A stretch of DNA of 64,000 bases, from assembly GCF_022414575.1 (NCBI RefSeq), contig NZ_JADWYQ010000007.1, forward strand, positions 103,195 to 167,194, written 5' to 3'. Below the pieces are notes generated by a model, which saw nothing but the letters and a program-made list of their open reading frames with translations, was not told the DNA's origin and did not search any database. The DNA comes from Streptomyces sp. MUM 178J. GTDB lineage: Bacteria; Actinomycetota; Actinomycetes; Streptomycetales; Streptomycetaceae. The translations under genes and the position numbers were made by a program. Of the stretch, positions 50,401-59,041 are shown in pieces (positions within the stretch are counted from its first letter, which is position 1; every line of letters starts with the position of its first letter).

Positions 50401-51910
50401 CGTCACTGCTCATCGGCTCGGTGACGAGCTGATGGTGCTGCAGAGCGGGGACCAGCTCCGGGTAGGCCGAGCAGTGTGCGTAGAAGTCCGAGCGGACACC
50501 GAGGACGACCAGCATCGGCGGCTCCGAGCCGTCGGGACCTGGGCTGCTCGCCCGGCACAGCGCGCCGATGAAGGCCTGCTGCTCGGCGGGGTCAGTGCAC
50601 GCGGTGAAGAGCTGCTCGAACTGGTCAACGATCAGGACGACTCGGCTGCCGGGCACAAGGGCGCCCGACGCCTGTGACTGCAGCAGCCTTCTTGCGGCGT
50701 CGGCAAGCCGTTCCCTGTCGTCAGGCTCGGTGGAAGGCCCCTCCCTGGGTTCCGAGTTCCGGGGCGTCCGCTCGTGCTGGGCCATCCGCTGAGCGAGTTC
50801 GCGCAGCGGTCGGGCGTGTGGGGTGAAGGTCAGCACAGGCCAGGTGCGGGACACCTCGACGCCGGGCAGCCCCTTTTGCAGGGCAGGCAGAAGCCCCGCG
50901 TACAGCAGAGAGGACTTGCCCGATCCCGACGGGCCTGTCACCACCAGCGGGCCACCGTCCGGCAATTGTTCAACGAGTAGGTGAACGAGCCTGGCCGTGA
51001 GCCGCTCCCGCCCGAAGTAGTAGTCCGCGTCTCCTGGCCCGAACGCGGCCAGGCCGCGGTACGGGCTGGTGGCCTGTGCGGCCCTGTCGTGCGCCGGGTC
51101 GGCGGATCTCGCCACGGTGGGAGGCGGTGGCCGGTAGGCCCGGTTCTTGGCGAGCACCATGTGATCGGCGAGTCCCGCCGCCTGCCTCTGAGGCCGTGGC
51201 AGACCGCGATCCGCCAGTGCGCGGGTGAGATGCCGGTGGATGTGATCGAGCGTCAGTGCGGGCGGGCCCGTCGGATCGCCTTCACACAGCAGTTTGATCA
51301 GCTCTCCGGTGAACGCGGTGTGGCGGGCCCCGACAGGAGCATGAGCGGCTTCATGACGTGCCGCGGACGCCAGCAGGTAGCCGCCGTGCACCTGCGCCGC
51401 GACCATGGCGTCCTCGGCGGGGCTGCCCAGGGAGCCATGGGCCCGCCCCGCGAAACAGCAGTCCAGCATGACCACGATGGTCCGTGCCCGGCAGGCAGCC
51501 AGGGCATCGCGGACCGCAGAGTACGGAAGCGCCTTGAAGGTCAGACCGCGGCTGTCGTCGTCCGTGGCGGCGGTGGCGAGGTGCAGCTGATTCCCCGCGC
51601 TGACCAGTCCGTGTCCTATGTACGAGAACATCAGGACGTTCTCGGCCTGTCCGGCCGCCCGCATCAGCGCTTCACCGAGCACCATGGGGTCGGACGGGTC
51701 GAGCAGGATGCTCAGATCCGCGGGGTCAAGACCGCACCGTTCCACCAGCGTTCGTCCCAGATCCTGCACCGTGCCGGGCACGCTGGACAGCGTCGGGAGC
51801 GTGGATTCCGCACCGTGGGCGCCTGTCCCGGCCAGCAGAACCCGGACTCCGGGCGCGTTCAGCGCCGTCGGCAGCTCACTCGTCGACGGGTCGGCGTGAT
51901 CCGGCATCAC
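47417..51910 (-). CDS. Caspase-like peptidase - nSTAND ATPase - WD40 protein
   Basis: A large conflict-system protein of 1,497 residues. The caspase-like (C14) domain (about 20-255) has the catalytic His in FSYIGHG (His100) and Cys in MLDCCFAG (Cys152). The nSTAND ATPase (about 283-740) has SPYRGLAAFGPGDADYYFGRE, Walker A GPSGSGKSS (326-333) and Walker B LIVDQFEQ (near 427-433). One hydrophobic helix (about 753-775) follows an Arg-rich stretch. Fourteen WD40 repeats (about 845-1480) would make two seven-blade propellers. Expected model: the propellers sense a signal, the ATPase oligomerises and the protease is activated, leading to cell death or defence. GTG 51910 or ATG 51907; either overlaps the upstream EACC1-like gene by 32-35 bases. 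Confidence 0.9.
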   Translation of the reverse strand: MMPDHADPSTSELPTALNAPGVRVLLAGTGAHGAESTLPTLSSVPGTVQDLGRTLVERCGLDPADLSILLDPSDPMVLGEALMRAAGQAENVLMFSYIGHGLVSAGNQLHLATAATDDDSRGLTFKALPYSAVRDALAACRARTIVVMLDCCFAGRAHGSLGSPAEDAMVAAQVHGGYLLASAARHEAAHAPVGARHTAFTGELIKLLCEGDPTGPPALTLDHIHRHLTRALADRGLPRPQRQAAGLADHMVLAKNRAYRPPPPTVARSADPAHDRAAQATSPYRGLAAFGPGDADYYFGRERLTARLVHLLVEQLPDGGPLVVTGPSGSGKSSLLYAGLLPALQKGLPGVEVSRTWPVLTFTPHARPLRELAQRMAQHERTPRNSEPREGPSTEPDDRERLADAARRLLQSQASGALVPGSRVVLIVDQFEQLFTACTDPAEQQAFIGALCRASSPGPDGSEPPMLVVLGVRSDFYAHCSAYPELVPALQHHQLVTEPMSSDELCDAIRKPAAAAGLVLEGGLAEALIRDLRAGGRAGPDHGTLPLLSHALLATWQQREGRLLTLAGYQATGGIWQAVAQTAECVYNGLAVQDRRIAKHLLLRLVRIGDGTEDTRCPASLDELTGAESVTDPAAVARVLDAFAQARLLSLDEQDAQITHEALLHAWPLLRRWIDTDRAELLIGQRLAEAAEQWEREQHDAGALYRGTRLEFAERWSESGHRHLLTPAMREFLDASLRQRRAETRARRRRARLLYGLLAGLAALLLTASGLTVDAVQQRRAADRQRDLAMSRLIAKDADEQRNNDTSLAMQLSLIAYRIAPTPEARASLLNSTTGPAATRLLGPKGIIQSVAFGPGGRTLAAAGADGSVHLWDTTGGHRPNSLGPPLTGSADTVMALAFSPDGRTLAAAGIDRVVRLWDLDGDRARPVPYARERLQAGDTIYSLDFSPDGKTLAAGSADKAIHLWNVAEPERPRAVATLKGHQGYVQSVAFSTDGTVLASGGTDDTVRLWTLADPESPKALTTLSEPSKVVYSVAFSPDGRTLAAGGAENIVRLWNVADPERPRTLGQPLTGPTSFIHSVAFSPDGRTLAAGSSDDRARAWDLATGRLVSVLPHPGAVPTVGFGGDTQTLATGASDGAVRLWKLPGAALSGPTDAVFTVAFSPDADVLVAGSRDGTLWLWNMADPRRRALFGGPLPSDDAADDFAGSLAVSPKGPLLATGGNQGSVYLWDVSAPQRPVPHASRPLPGPKASVETLAFSPDGRLLAAGGEDHMVHMWDVSDPRRPAAVSTLIGHGNYVQSVAFSPDGRFIATASVDGTVRVWDITDTRRSTEVATLKGPENYVYAVAYHPRGDVLVAGDSIGKLHLWDTSDPRRPTRVGVPLDGHNGYVFWAEFAPNGNTLASGGTDGRVRLWDLSEPAAPRTVATLTGPADGVFSVAFSPDGHTLAASGLDRTVRLWETDPEQAAAHICSVSGDPLSRDEWNQYVRDADRAYAPPCP

Positions 51911-52334
51911 TCTCGCCCTCCGGCAACTCGTCTCTGAGCAGATGCTCCACCTCGGAGATCTGCCGCTGAAGGCCCGCTCCGTCGAGGCCGCGCACCCGTT
52001 TCGCCGACAGCTTCACTTGAGCGCGGTCGCCGTCGCGCAAGGCGGTCAGGGTCACATCGCTCGTGCGCTGCCGCAGCCAGGTGATCAGTACGCCGGACAG
52101 CACCGCCAGTGCGCCGCCGGGAGCCAGGACCACCAGTAGAGCCTCCGCCGCCGCACCCATCGTGCCCGGCCCGGGCGGGGCGGCGGTGAGCCGGACGCGG
52201 CCGCGGAGCGCGTCCTCCTCGGTGAGCCACCCGTGTAAGGAGCGCAGCTCGTCGCCTGCTTCATCCGCGAGCAGGGTGATCGTCACATCCACAGGTCCCG
52301 CCCCTCCCGGCGCCGCCCCTGCCGCCGTCTTCAT
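51876..52334 (-). CDS. EACC1-like effector-associated protein
   Basis: A 152-residue protein of the type called effector-associated constant component 1 in actinobacterial NTPase conflict systems. The central pattern is ELRSLHGWLTEEDALRGRVRL, then PPGPGTMGAAAEALLVVLAPGGALAVLSGVLITWLRQR (one likely membrane-associated helix) and a small C-terminal beta region (DVTLTALRDGDRAQVKLSAKRV). The gene overlaps the start of the caspase-nSTAND-WD40 gene, so it is the first gene of a two-gene operon. The function of EACC1 is not established; it is thought to link sensor and effector. ATG 52334 is taken; GTG 52292 is an alternative. Confidence 0.72.
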   Translation of the reverse strand: MKTAAGAAPGGAGPVDVTITLLADEAGDELRSLHGWLTEEDALRGRVRLTAAPPGPGTMGAAAEALLVVLAPGGALAVLSGVLITWLRQRTSDVTLTALRDGDRAQVKLSAKRVRGLDGAGLQRQISEVEHLLRDELPEGESDAGSRRPVDE

Positions 52335-52487
52335 GGCGTCGTAACATAGCGGTTGAAAAGTGCTGTTGGGCACCCCCCCGTTCGTTGCACCGCCGCGTGG
52401 GGAAGGCTCTCCCCCGTCGCCTCTCGTGACAGCGTCACGCTGCGGTGGACACCAGGTTGGCTGTCAGGGAGTCATGAGGGGGGCGCC

Positions 52488-54572
52488 TTGGAACCGCTGA
52501 CGCCGGACGATCCCCGCACCGTCGGCCGGTACCGGCTGCTCGCCCTGCTGGGCAGCGGCGGCATGGGCCGGGTGTATCTGGCCCGGTCCCCGGAGGGCGA
52601 GCAGGTCGCGCTGAAGGTGATCCGGCCCGACCTCGCCGGGGAGGACGCCTTCCGCGAGCGTTTCGCGCGGGAGGTCGCCGCCTCCCGGTCCGTGTCCGGT
52701 CCGTTCACCGCAGCCCTCGTCGACGCCGACCCCGGGGGGTCCCCGCCCTGGCTGGCGACCGCCTTCATCCCCGGTCCTTCGCTGTACCAGGCGGTGCGCG
52801 CGGTGGGAGCGCTGCCGGAGACGTCGGTGCGGGCGCTGGGGCTCGGGCTGGTGGAGGCGCTCGCCGCGATCCATACAGCGCGCGTGGTGCACCGGGACCT
52901 CAAGCCGAGCAATGTGCTGCTGGCGTCCGACGGCCCGCGGGTCATCGACTTCGGGATCTCGCGCGTGGCCGAGGCCAGCGCGCTGACCCGGACGGGGACG
53001 CTGATGGGGTCGCCGGGGTACATCGCGCCGGAGCAGATCCGCGCCGAGCGAGGCCGCGTCGGGCCGGCCGCCGATGTGTTCTCTCTCGGCGCGGTCCTCG
53101 TCTTCGCGGGCACCGCGGCCGGTCCGTTCGGCGAGGGAACGGCCGACCTGCTGTACTACCGCATCGTGCACGAGGAGCCGCGACTGGACGCGGTGCCGGA
53201 GTGGCTGCGCCCCGTCGCCGCCTCGTGTCTGGACAAGGAGGCGGCACGGCGTCCCCGGCTGCACGAGGTCGCGGGGGTGCTCGGCGCCGGGCGGGCCAGA
53301 GCCGAGCTCCTCGGGCCCGGCTGGCTGCCCCCACTGCCTTCCGACTCCGCGACGGACCCGCGGGGCATCCTCGCCCACACCGTAGGCGGGCAGGAGACGG
53401 ACCCCACGAACACGGACCCCACGGGGGACCCCGCCGACACGGGCCCCGATGTGCGACAGCACGACGGCGACGGCCCCTCCGGCGCATCCGGTCCGGCGTC
53501 CGGCTCCGGGCGGCCCCCCGAGCGGCCCCGCCGCCGGCTGGTGCTGGCCGCCGCCGCGCTGACGGCCTCCGCCGCCCTGGGGTTCACCGGATGGCGGCTG
53601 CTGGGCGACGACGCCCCCGGGCGGGAGCCGCCCGGTACCCGGCTGTGGCGTTTCCCGGTCACCGGAATCCTCGTCAACCACCCGAGGGTCGCCGGGGACC
53701 TGGTGTACGCGGCGAGCAACGACGGCACCCTGTACGCGGTCGAGGCCGCGTCGGGCGAGCGGCGCTGGGCGTACACCACCGGCGCCGCCCTCGGCTCGGC
53801 CCCGTACATCCTCGGCGGGGTGGCCTACCTGGGCAGCGACGACGGCAAGCTCTACGCACTCGACGCCAGGACCGGCGACGAGCGCTGGACGTTCGCCACC
53901 GGCGGCATCGTGCACTCGCCCGCGGTCACCGGCGGCGTGGCCTACGTCGGCAGTTCCGACGGATATCTGTACGCGGTCAAGGTGTCCGACGGCAGCCGGC
54001 TGTGGCGGTTCAGGACGGGCCATGACACCCACTCCCCGGTGATCGCTGGTGAGACCGTGTACGTCGGATGCAGCAACACCCGTTTGTACGCCGTCGACGC
54101 CCACGCCGGCACCGAGCGGTGGACGTTCACCACCGGGGGCGCCGTCTCCTGGTTCCCCGTGGTGACCGGCGGGCTGGTCTACTTCGGCAGCACCGACGAC
54201 ATCCTGTACGCCGTACGGGCCACCACGGGCCGCGAGGTGTGGCGGGCGGGGAGGGCCTCCGTCAAGGCCGGGCCGGCGGTGGCCCGCGGCACGGTCTTCG
54301 GCGGCGGCGGCCGCGAGCTCCTCGCCTGGGACGCCGCCACCGGCGAGAAGCGGTGGTCGCTGCCCACCGGGGGCGATGTGGGCGCCCCCGCGGTCGTCGA
54401 CGGGACCGTGTACGCGGGCAGCAGCGACCAGAAGCTGTACGCCGTCGACGCCTCCAGCGGCGAACTCCGCTGGACGTTCACCGCCGGCGCGGAGGTGCAT
54501 CCGCCGACGGCTGCCACCGACGCCGTGTACTTCGGGGGCGGTGACCAGCAGCTCTACGCCGTACGCAGGTGA
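52488..54572 (+). CDS. Serine/threonine protein kinase with PQQ-like beta-propeller
   Basis: A membrane-bound eukaryotic-type kinase of 694 residues. The kinase domain (about 14-270) has the Gly loop LLGSGGMGRVYLA, Lys in VALKVI, catalytic loop VVHRDLKPSNVLL, VIDFGIS, and GSPGYIAPEQ. An acidic/Pro-rich linker, a transmembrane helix (LVLAAAALTASAALGFTGW, about 350-368) and eight PQQ-type repeats (pattern LYAVDAxxGxxRWxFxTG) follow, forming an extracellular eight-blade propeller sensor. TTG 52488 is chosen because GAGGGGGG lies just upstream. It is divergent from the EACC1/caspase operon. Confidence 0.87.
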   Translation: MEPLTPDDPRTVGRYRLLALLGSGGMGRVYLARSPEGEQVALKVIRPDLAGEDAFRERFAREVAASRSVSGPFTAALVDADPGGSPPWLATAFIPGPSLYQAVRAVGALPETSVRALGLGLVEALAAIHTARVVHRDLKPSNVLLASDGPRVIDFGISRVAEASALTRTGTLMGSPGYIAPEQIRAERGRVGPAADVFSLGAVLVFAGTAAGPFGEGTADLLYYRIVHEEPRLDAVPEWLRPVAASCLDKEAARRPRLHEVAGVLGAGRARAELLGPGWLPPLPSDSATDPRGILAHTVGGQETDPTNTDPTGDPADTGPDVRQHDGDGPSGASGPASGSGRPPERPRRRLVLAAAALTASAALGFTGWRLLGDDAPGREPPGTRLWRFPVTGILVNHPRVAGDLVYAASNDGTLYAVEAASGERRWAYTTGAALGSAPYILGGVAYLGSDDGKLYALDARTGDERWTFATGGIVHSPAVTGGVAYVGSSDGYLYAVKVSDGSRLWRFRTGHDTHSPVIAGETVYVGCSNTRLYAVDAHAGTERWTFTTGGAVSWFPVVTGGLVYFGSTDDILYAVRATTGREVWRAGRASVKAGPAVARGTVFGGGGRELLAWDAATGEKRWSLPTGGDVGAPAVVDGTVYAGSSDQKLYAVDASSGELRWTFTAGAEVHPPTAATDAVYFGGGDQQLYAVRR

Positions 54573-54733
54573 CGAACGCACACGGCGCGGCCGAGGGGAA
54601 ATCCCCTGCTCACGGGAGAGCGGTCCGGAACCGGGCGGACGCAGCGGGGTGTCTGAAGCGTTGCACGAGGTGAGACGGGGCCTCCGCGCGGTCCGCGACG
54701 GCGGGCGGTGCGGGGCCCAGGGGGGAGGGACCG

Positions 54734-56578
54734 ATGCCGCTGCGTGGGCTGCACGCCCCGTTCGAAGAGCGACGCCGCCTCCGCCCGGCCGGGCGGCCGG
54801 CCCCCGGCGGGCCGGGAGCGGACCGGGCGCGCGCCGCCTACCGGCGCTGCGCCTGGGCTGCCGGACCGCTGGAGGCCGTGCACACCGGCCCGGTGCGGGT
54901 GCGGTTCCGCTCCGTGCCGACCGCCGCCCAGCGGCTCGTCCTGACCGTCCTGGCCTCGCTGACCGCGCTGAGCGGTCTCGCCCTCGCGGCCTGGCTGCTG
55001 TTGCCCCAGCATATCCCCGGGCCCGGTGTGACCGGTGTGACCGCGGCCGGGGACTGGCGGGTCGTCCTCGCCCGGTTCGCCTTCTGCGTGGTCGTCACCA
55101 TCGAGATCATCAAGGTGGTGCAGGTCTTCGCCGTCTGGACGTTCGCCTGGCACGCCGAGGACCCCGTTCCGCTCACCCCTCCCCGGGGGCTGCGGATCGC
55201 GATGCTGACCACCATCGTGCCCTCCAAGGAGCCCCTCGACGTGGCCGAGCAGACCCTCGAAGCGATGCTGCGGGTCACCTACTACGCGGGCGACGTCGAC
55301 GTCTGGATCCTGGACGAGGGCGACGACCCCGCCGTACGGGCCATGGCGGCCCGGCTCGGCGTACGCCACTTCAGCCGCAAGAACCGCCCCGAGTACCACC
55401 GGCCCTGGGGCATCTTCCGGACCCGCACCAAGTCCGGCAACCACAACGCATGGCGCGCCGAGCACGAGCGCCGCTATGACGTGGTCGCCCAGATGGACCC
55501 GGACCACGTCCCGCTGCCGTGCTTCCTGGAGCGCACCCTCGGCTACTTCCATGACCCCGACGTCGCGTTCGTGGTCGCGCCCCAGGTGTACGGGAACATG
55601 TACGACAACTGGATCGCGCACGGCGCCTCCGTCCAGCAGTACCTCTTCAGCGGGATCGTCGAGCGCGGCGGGAACGGACTCGGCGCACCCCTGCTGATCG
55701 GCACCAACCACCTCTACCGGACCGCCGCCTGGCGCAGCATCGGCGGCTACCAGGACTCGATCATCGAGGACCACCTCACCAGCATGCGCATCCAGGGCAC
55801 GGTCAACCAGCGCACGGGCAACCGCTGGAAGGGCGTCTACACCCCGGACGTGATCGCCGTCGGCGAGGGCCCCACCACCTGGACCGACTACTTCAACCAG
55901 CAGAAGCGCTGGGCCTACGGGGTCTGGGAGATCAAGCTCAACCGCCGCCTCACGGACGGCATCCGGCTCAGCCGGCGACAGCGGCTGCTCTACACCCTGG
56001 TGCAGTTCTACTACCCCAGTGTGGCCCTGACCCTGCTCCTGGGCACCGCCGCGACCGTCCTCGCCCTGCTGCTCGGCGTCATGTCCGCCGGTCTGGACGG
56101 GACGACCTGGCTGGGGCTGTGGTCCGCCGGGATGGGGAGCTGGCTGGTCCTGTGGCTGTGGCTGCGCCGCTTCAACCTCGCCGGACACGAACGGAGCGAC
56201 CCGGGGCTGACGGGCTTCGCGCTGGCGCTGTTCGCCGGCCCGGTGTACGCGGCGGCCGCGGTGTCCGCGCTGCTGCGCCGGCCGCTGGGGTACGCGGTCA
56301 CCGCCAAGGGAGAGCTGCGCAGCGCCGACACGCCGCGCACCTTCCGGCTCCATCTGATCTGGGCGGCGGCGGTCGCGGCGCCGCTCGCGGCCAGCTACGC
56401 CCTGGGCCACGACCATCCGGCGCCCCGCTTCTGGGCGGTGCTTGCCCTGCTGGCGGGTCTGCTTCCGCCGCTCATGGCCGCCGCCACGGCCGGCGTCACG
56501 GCTGGCGCCGCGGCGTCCGTGAGCGGGGACGCCGCCGTCAGAGCCTCCTCCGGCCGGCCCCGGGCGGACGTCCGATGA
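54734..56578 (+). CDS. Membrane glycosyltransferase family 2 (BcsA/Csl-like)
   Basis: Predicted processive beta-glycan synthase/exporter of 614 residues. Two N-terminal helices (LVLTVLASLTALSGLALAAWLLL and the FAFCVVVTIEIIKVVQVFAVW region) precede the GT2 domain with DVDVWILDEGDD, QMDPDHVP (DxD), IIEDHLTSM (TED-like) and QQKRWAYG (QxxRW). At least four further helices follow. It is about 100 residues shorter than bacterial cellulose synthase and lacks a PilZ domain. Its ATG follows GGGGGGAGGG. It overlaps the GH26 gene by four bases, so polymer synthesis and trimming are encoded together. Confidence 0.87.
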   Translation: MPLRGLHAPFEERRRLRPAGRPAPGGPGADRARAAYRRCAWAAGPLEAVHTGPVRVRFRSVPTAAQRLVLTVLASLTALSGLALAAWLLLPQHIPGPGVTGVTAAGDWRVVLARFAFCVVVTIEIIKVVQVFAVWTFAWHAEDPVPLTPPRGLRIAMLTTIVPSKEPLDVAEQTLEAMLRVTYYAGDVDVWILDEGDDPAVRAMAARLGVRHFSRKNRPEYHRPWGIFRTRTKSGNHNAWRAEHERRYDVVAQMDPDHVPLPCFLERTLGYFHDPDVAFVVAPQVYGNMYDNWIAHGASVQQYLFSGIVERGGNGLGAPLLIGTNHLYRTAAWRSIGGYQDSIIEDHLTSMRIQGTVNQRTGNRWKGVYTPDVIAVGEGPTTWTDYFNQQKRWAYGVWEIKLNRRLTDGIRLSRRQRLLYTLVQFYYPSVALTLLLGTAATVLALLLGVMSAGLDGTTWLGLWSAGMGSWLVLWLWLRRFNLAGHERSDPGLTGFALALFAGPVYAAAAVSALLRRPLGYAVTAKGELRSADTPRTFRLHLIWAAAVAAPLAASYALGHDHPAPRFWAVLALLAGLLPPLMAAATAGVTAGAAASVSGDAAVRASSGRPRADVR

Positions 56579-57702
56579 CGAGATTCACGGCCGCCAAGGC
56601 GCTCGTCGCGGTCTTCGCCGTGCTGCTGACCGGCTATGCCTTCGTCGTCGGGCCGCATCTGGCGGGGGAACAGCAGCGGCGGCGCGCTGCGGCCGTCGAC
56701 GCCGCGCTGCCGCCCACCGCGGACATCCCCTCCAGCGGGCCGGGGACGGCCGCGGACGACGACGCACCACGCGGCACGTTCCCGGACCGCGGCGAGGTCT
56801 TCGTCGGCATCATGACCGGTGAGGGCTTGCACGACCTGAGCGAGGCCGCCGACTTCGCGCGCCGCACCGGACACCGGCCGCAGGTCTACCAGTTCGCCCA
56901 GGACTGGGCACACGACCGCTTCGACGCCGAGCGGATCGACGACGTCGCCAGGCGCGGCATGATGCCCGTGGTCGCCTGGGAGCCATGGGACCACCGCGAG
57001 GAGGCGGAGGAACCGCAACTGCGGGGCGAGCAGCCCGACTACCGGCTCTCCCGGATCGCCGACGGCGTGTTCGACGCGTACATCCGCGCCTGGGCCGAGG
57101 GCGTAGCCTCCCTGGACTACCCGGTCGGGATCCGCTTCGCCCACGAGATGAACGGCTACTGGTACCCGTGGTGCGAGCAGTCCAACAACAACCGCCCCGG
57201 TGACTACGTACGGGCCTGGCGGCATGTGCACCGCATCTTCGAGCGGGCCGGGGCCGACAACGCGGTCTGGGTGTGGAGCCCCAACGTCCACTACGCCAAC
57301 GCCACACCGTACGAGCGCCTCTACCCCGGAGACGCCTATGTGGACTGGGTGGGGCTCTCCGGCTACTACGGCACCGTCGGCAAGGAGAACTACCAGTCCT
57401 TCGACCGGATCTTCTCCGCCTCCGAGGCCCGGCTGCGCCGCCTCACGGACAAACCGCTGGTGATCACGGAGGTGGCGGCGACGGACGCGGCAGGCCGCAA
57501 GGCGGAATGGATCACCGGGATGTTCCGCTCGCTGCCCCGGCACCCGGGCGTCATCGGCGTGGTCTGGTACCAGGCGGTCAGGGAGATCGACTGGCGGGTG
57601 ACCACCTCGCGCGACAGCGTCGCCGCGTTTGCGCGAGGTGTGTCGGCGCCCCGCCACCGCGTGCCCTGGTCCCCGTACGACGAGCCGCGCCGCCGCCTCT
57701 GA
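56575..57702 (+). CDS. Exported GH26-type beta-glycanase
   Basis: A 375-residue protein with an N-terminal signal anchor (ALVAVFAVLLTGYAFVVG) and a GH26-like TIM barrel (about 75-365). The acid/base Glu is in IRFAHEMNGYWYPW and the nucleophile Glu in PLVITEVAATD. It is predicted to cut the polysaccharide made by the preceding synthase, as secreted glycanases do in other exopolysaccharide systems, releasing or trimming chains. Family GH26 includes mannanases and beta-1,3-1,4-glucanases, so the polymer type is not fixed. It starts within the GT2 stop codon. Confidence 0.82.
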   Translation: MTRFTAAKALVAVFAVLLTGYAFVVGPHLAGEQQRRRAAAVDAALPPTADIPSSGPGTAADDDAPRGTFPDRGEVFVGIMTGEGLHDLSEAADFARRTGHRPQVYQFAQDWAHDRFDAERIDDVARRGMMPVVAWEPWDHREEAEEPQLRGEQPDYRLSRIADGVFDAYIRAWAEGVASLDYPVGIRFAHEMNGYWYPWCEQSNNNRPGDYVRAWRHVHRIFERAGADNAVWVWSPNVHYANATPYERLYPGDAYVDWVGLSGYYGTVGKENYQSFDRIFSASEARLRRLTDKPLVITEVAATDAAGRKAEWITGMFRSLPRHPGVIGVVWYQAVREIDWRVTTSRDSVAAFARGVSAPRHRVPWSPYDEPRRRL

Positions 57703-57711
57703 ACGCCTGGC

Positions 57712-57885
57712 GCGCAGCCGGGCTGTGCCCTGCGGAGCCTGCCGACGATCCCGTTGAGGTCGTGGATGAACAGATCCTCGCGGACATGGTGGCCGCCGGG
57801 ACGCTCGTGCCACACGTGCGGAATGCCGGCCCGGTCGAGCAGGCCGCGGAACTCCTGCGGGGCCGGCGGTCTGCCGGTGAAGCGG
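57712..57885 (-). pseudogene. Remnant: C-terminus of an esterase (esterase D / PF00756-like)
   Basis: A minus-strand frame reads QEFRGLLDRAGIPHVWHERP followed by GGHHVREDLFIHDLNGIVGRL. This is the end of a putative esterase with the catalytic His loop (GGHH), but with no upstream esterase domain: the DNA upstream is the intact epimerase gene in another frame. Probably left by deletion or insertion of the epimerase. Confidence 0.55.
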
Positions 57886-57892
57886 CGCCGGG

Positions 57893-58936
57893 TCACGCTT
57901 TCACGAGTTCTTTCCGGATCAGGCTCTCGGCGGCTGCGAGGATGGCGGCCTCGGGACTGCTGCGGGGCTGCCACCCCAGGACGCGTCGGGCTTTTGCGCT
58001 GGTCGTCTTTCTGACGAAGCCGAGGTCCGGCACGACCGTACGGAGCTCCTTGTCGAAGAGGGAGGCGACGCGCACCACGGCATTGGGGATGGACCGGGTC
58101 GGCACGTGTTTGGCCGCGCCTCCGAGATTGGCTCTGAGGACGGCGCCGATCTGCTTCATCGGGATCGCCGGGCCGCCGGCGGTGAGGAAGCGCTGACCGG
58201 CGGCTTCGGGGGTGGTCATGGCCAGCAGGTGCGCGCTTGCCACATCGCGTACGTCGACGATCGGGATCCACAGATCGGGATAGCCGGGCATCGCCCCGTC
58301 GAGGCTTCGCTGGATGAGGTGGTTCGACCCGGAGACCGCCCTGCCCATCACGGGTCCCATGACTGCGACGGGAAGGACCGTGGCGAGTTCCGTCGAGCCG
58401 CCCTCGGCGTCGATGAAATCCCACGCGGCGCGCTCGGCCAGCGTCTTGCTCCTGGTGTACGCGGTGGCGCCCGGCCCGTCGAGGACGCTCCAGTCCTCCT
58501 CGGTGAACTGGTGGTCGGTGTGCGGGTACCCGTAGGCGACCGCATGGAACGCAGAGGTCAGGACGACCCGTTCGACACCGGCGTCGCGGGCCGCCCGCAG
58601 CACGCGCAGAGTGCCTTCACGCGCCGGAACGATGACATCGTCCTCGTTCCCGGCATGCTCCACATGCACGGGAGAGGCCACATGCAGCACAGAGTCGCAC
58701 CCGGCGACGGCATCGGCCCACCCTGCGTCACGCGTGAGGTCCGCCGCCACGAAGCTCAGCGCGCCGCCGTTCACCATCCCGGCGTCGCCGAGCTGCGTCC
58801 GGACCTCGGGTTCGCGCCCGAGGGCGCGCACGGTCGTGCGCACCCGGTATCCCTGCTCCAGCAGTTGGAGAATGCAGTGCCCCGCGATGAAGCCGGACCC
58901 GCCGGTGACGAGGACACGAGGCTGCGACGCGGTCAT
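57893..58936 (-). CDS. NAD(P)-dependent epimerase/reductase (extended SDR)
   Basis: A 347-residue dihydroflavonol-reductase-like enzyme. The cofactor motif is VLVTGGSGFIAGH, DLTRDAGW and CDSVLHVASPV follow, and the catalytic YTRSKTLAE gives the YxxxK pair with the upstream Ser in VLTSAFHA. The full length and intact motifs suggest an active enzyme. Such proteins reduce aldehydes/ketones or epimerise sugars; the substrate is unknown. It is flanked on both sides by gene fragments in the same orientation. The XRE gene at 59601 may regulate it. Confidence 0.85.
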   Translation of the reverse strand: MTASQPRVLVTGGSGFIAGHCILQLLEQGYRVRTTVRALGREPEVRTQLGDAGMVNGGALSFVAADLTRDAGWADAVAGCDSVLHVASPVHVEHAGNEDDVIVPAREGTLRVLRAARDAGVERVVLTSAFHAVAYGYPHTDHQFTEEDWSVLDGPGATAYTRSKTLAERAAWDFIDAEGGSTELATVLPVAVMGPVMGRAVSGSNHLIQRSLDGAMPGYPDLWIPIVDVRDVASAHLLAMTTPEAAGQRFLTAGGPAIPMKQIGAVLRANLGGAAKHVPTRSIPNAVVRVASLFDKELRTVVPDLGFVRKTTSAKARRVLGWQPRSSPEAAILAAAESLIRKELVKA

Positions 58937-59041
58937 GCACGGGCCCCCGGGAGCGGTGTGTTGATCATCTGTCTTCCTTCCGTGCTCGCCCAGCTCACTG
59001 GGGCGTGGACAACTGTCGGGGCCGTCGAGCGGCTCCGGGCC

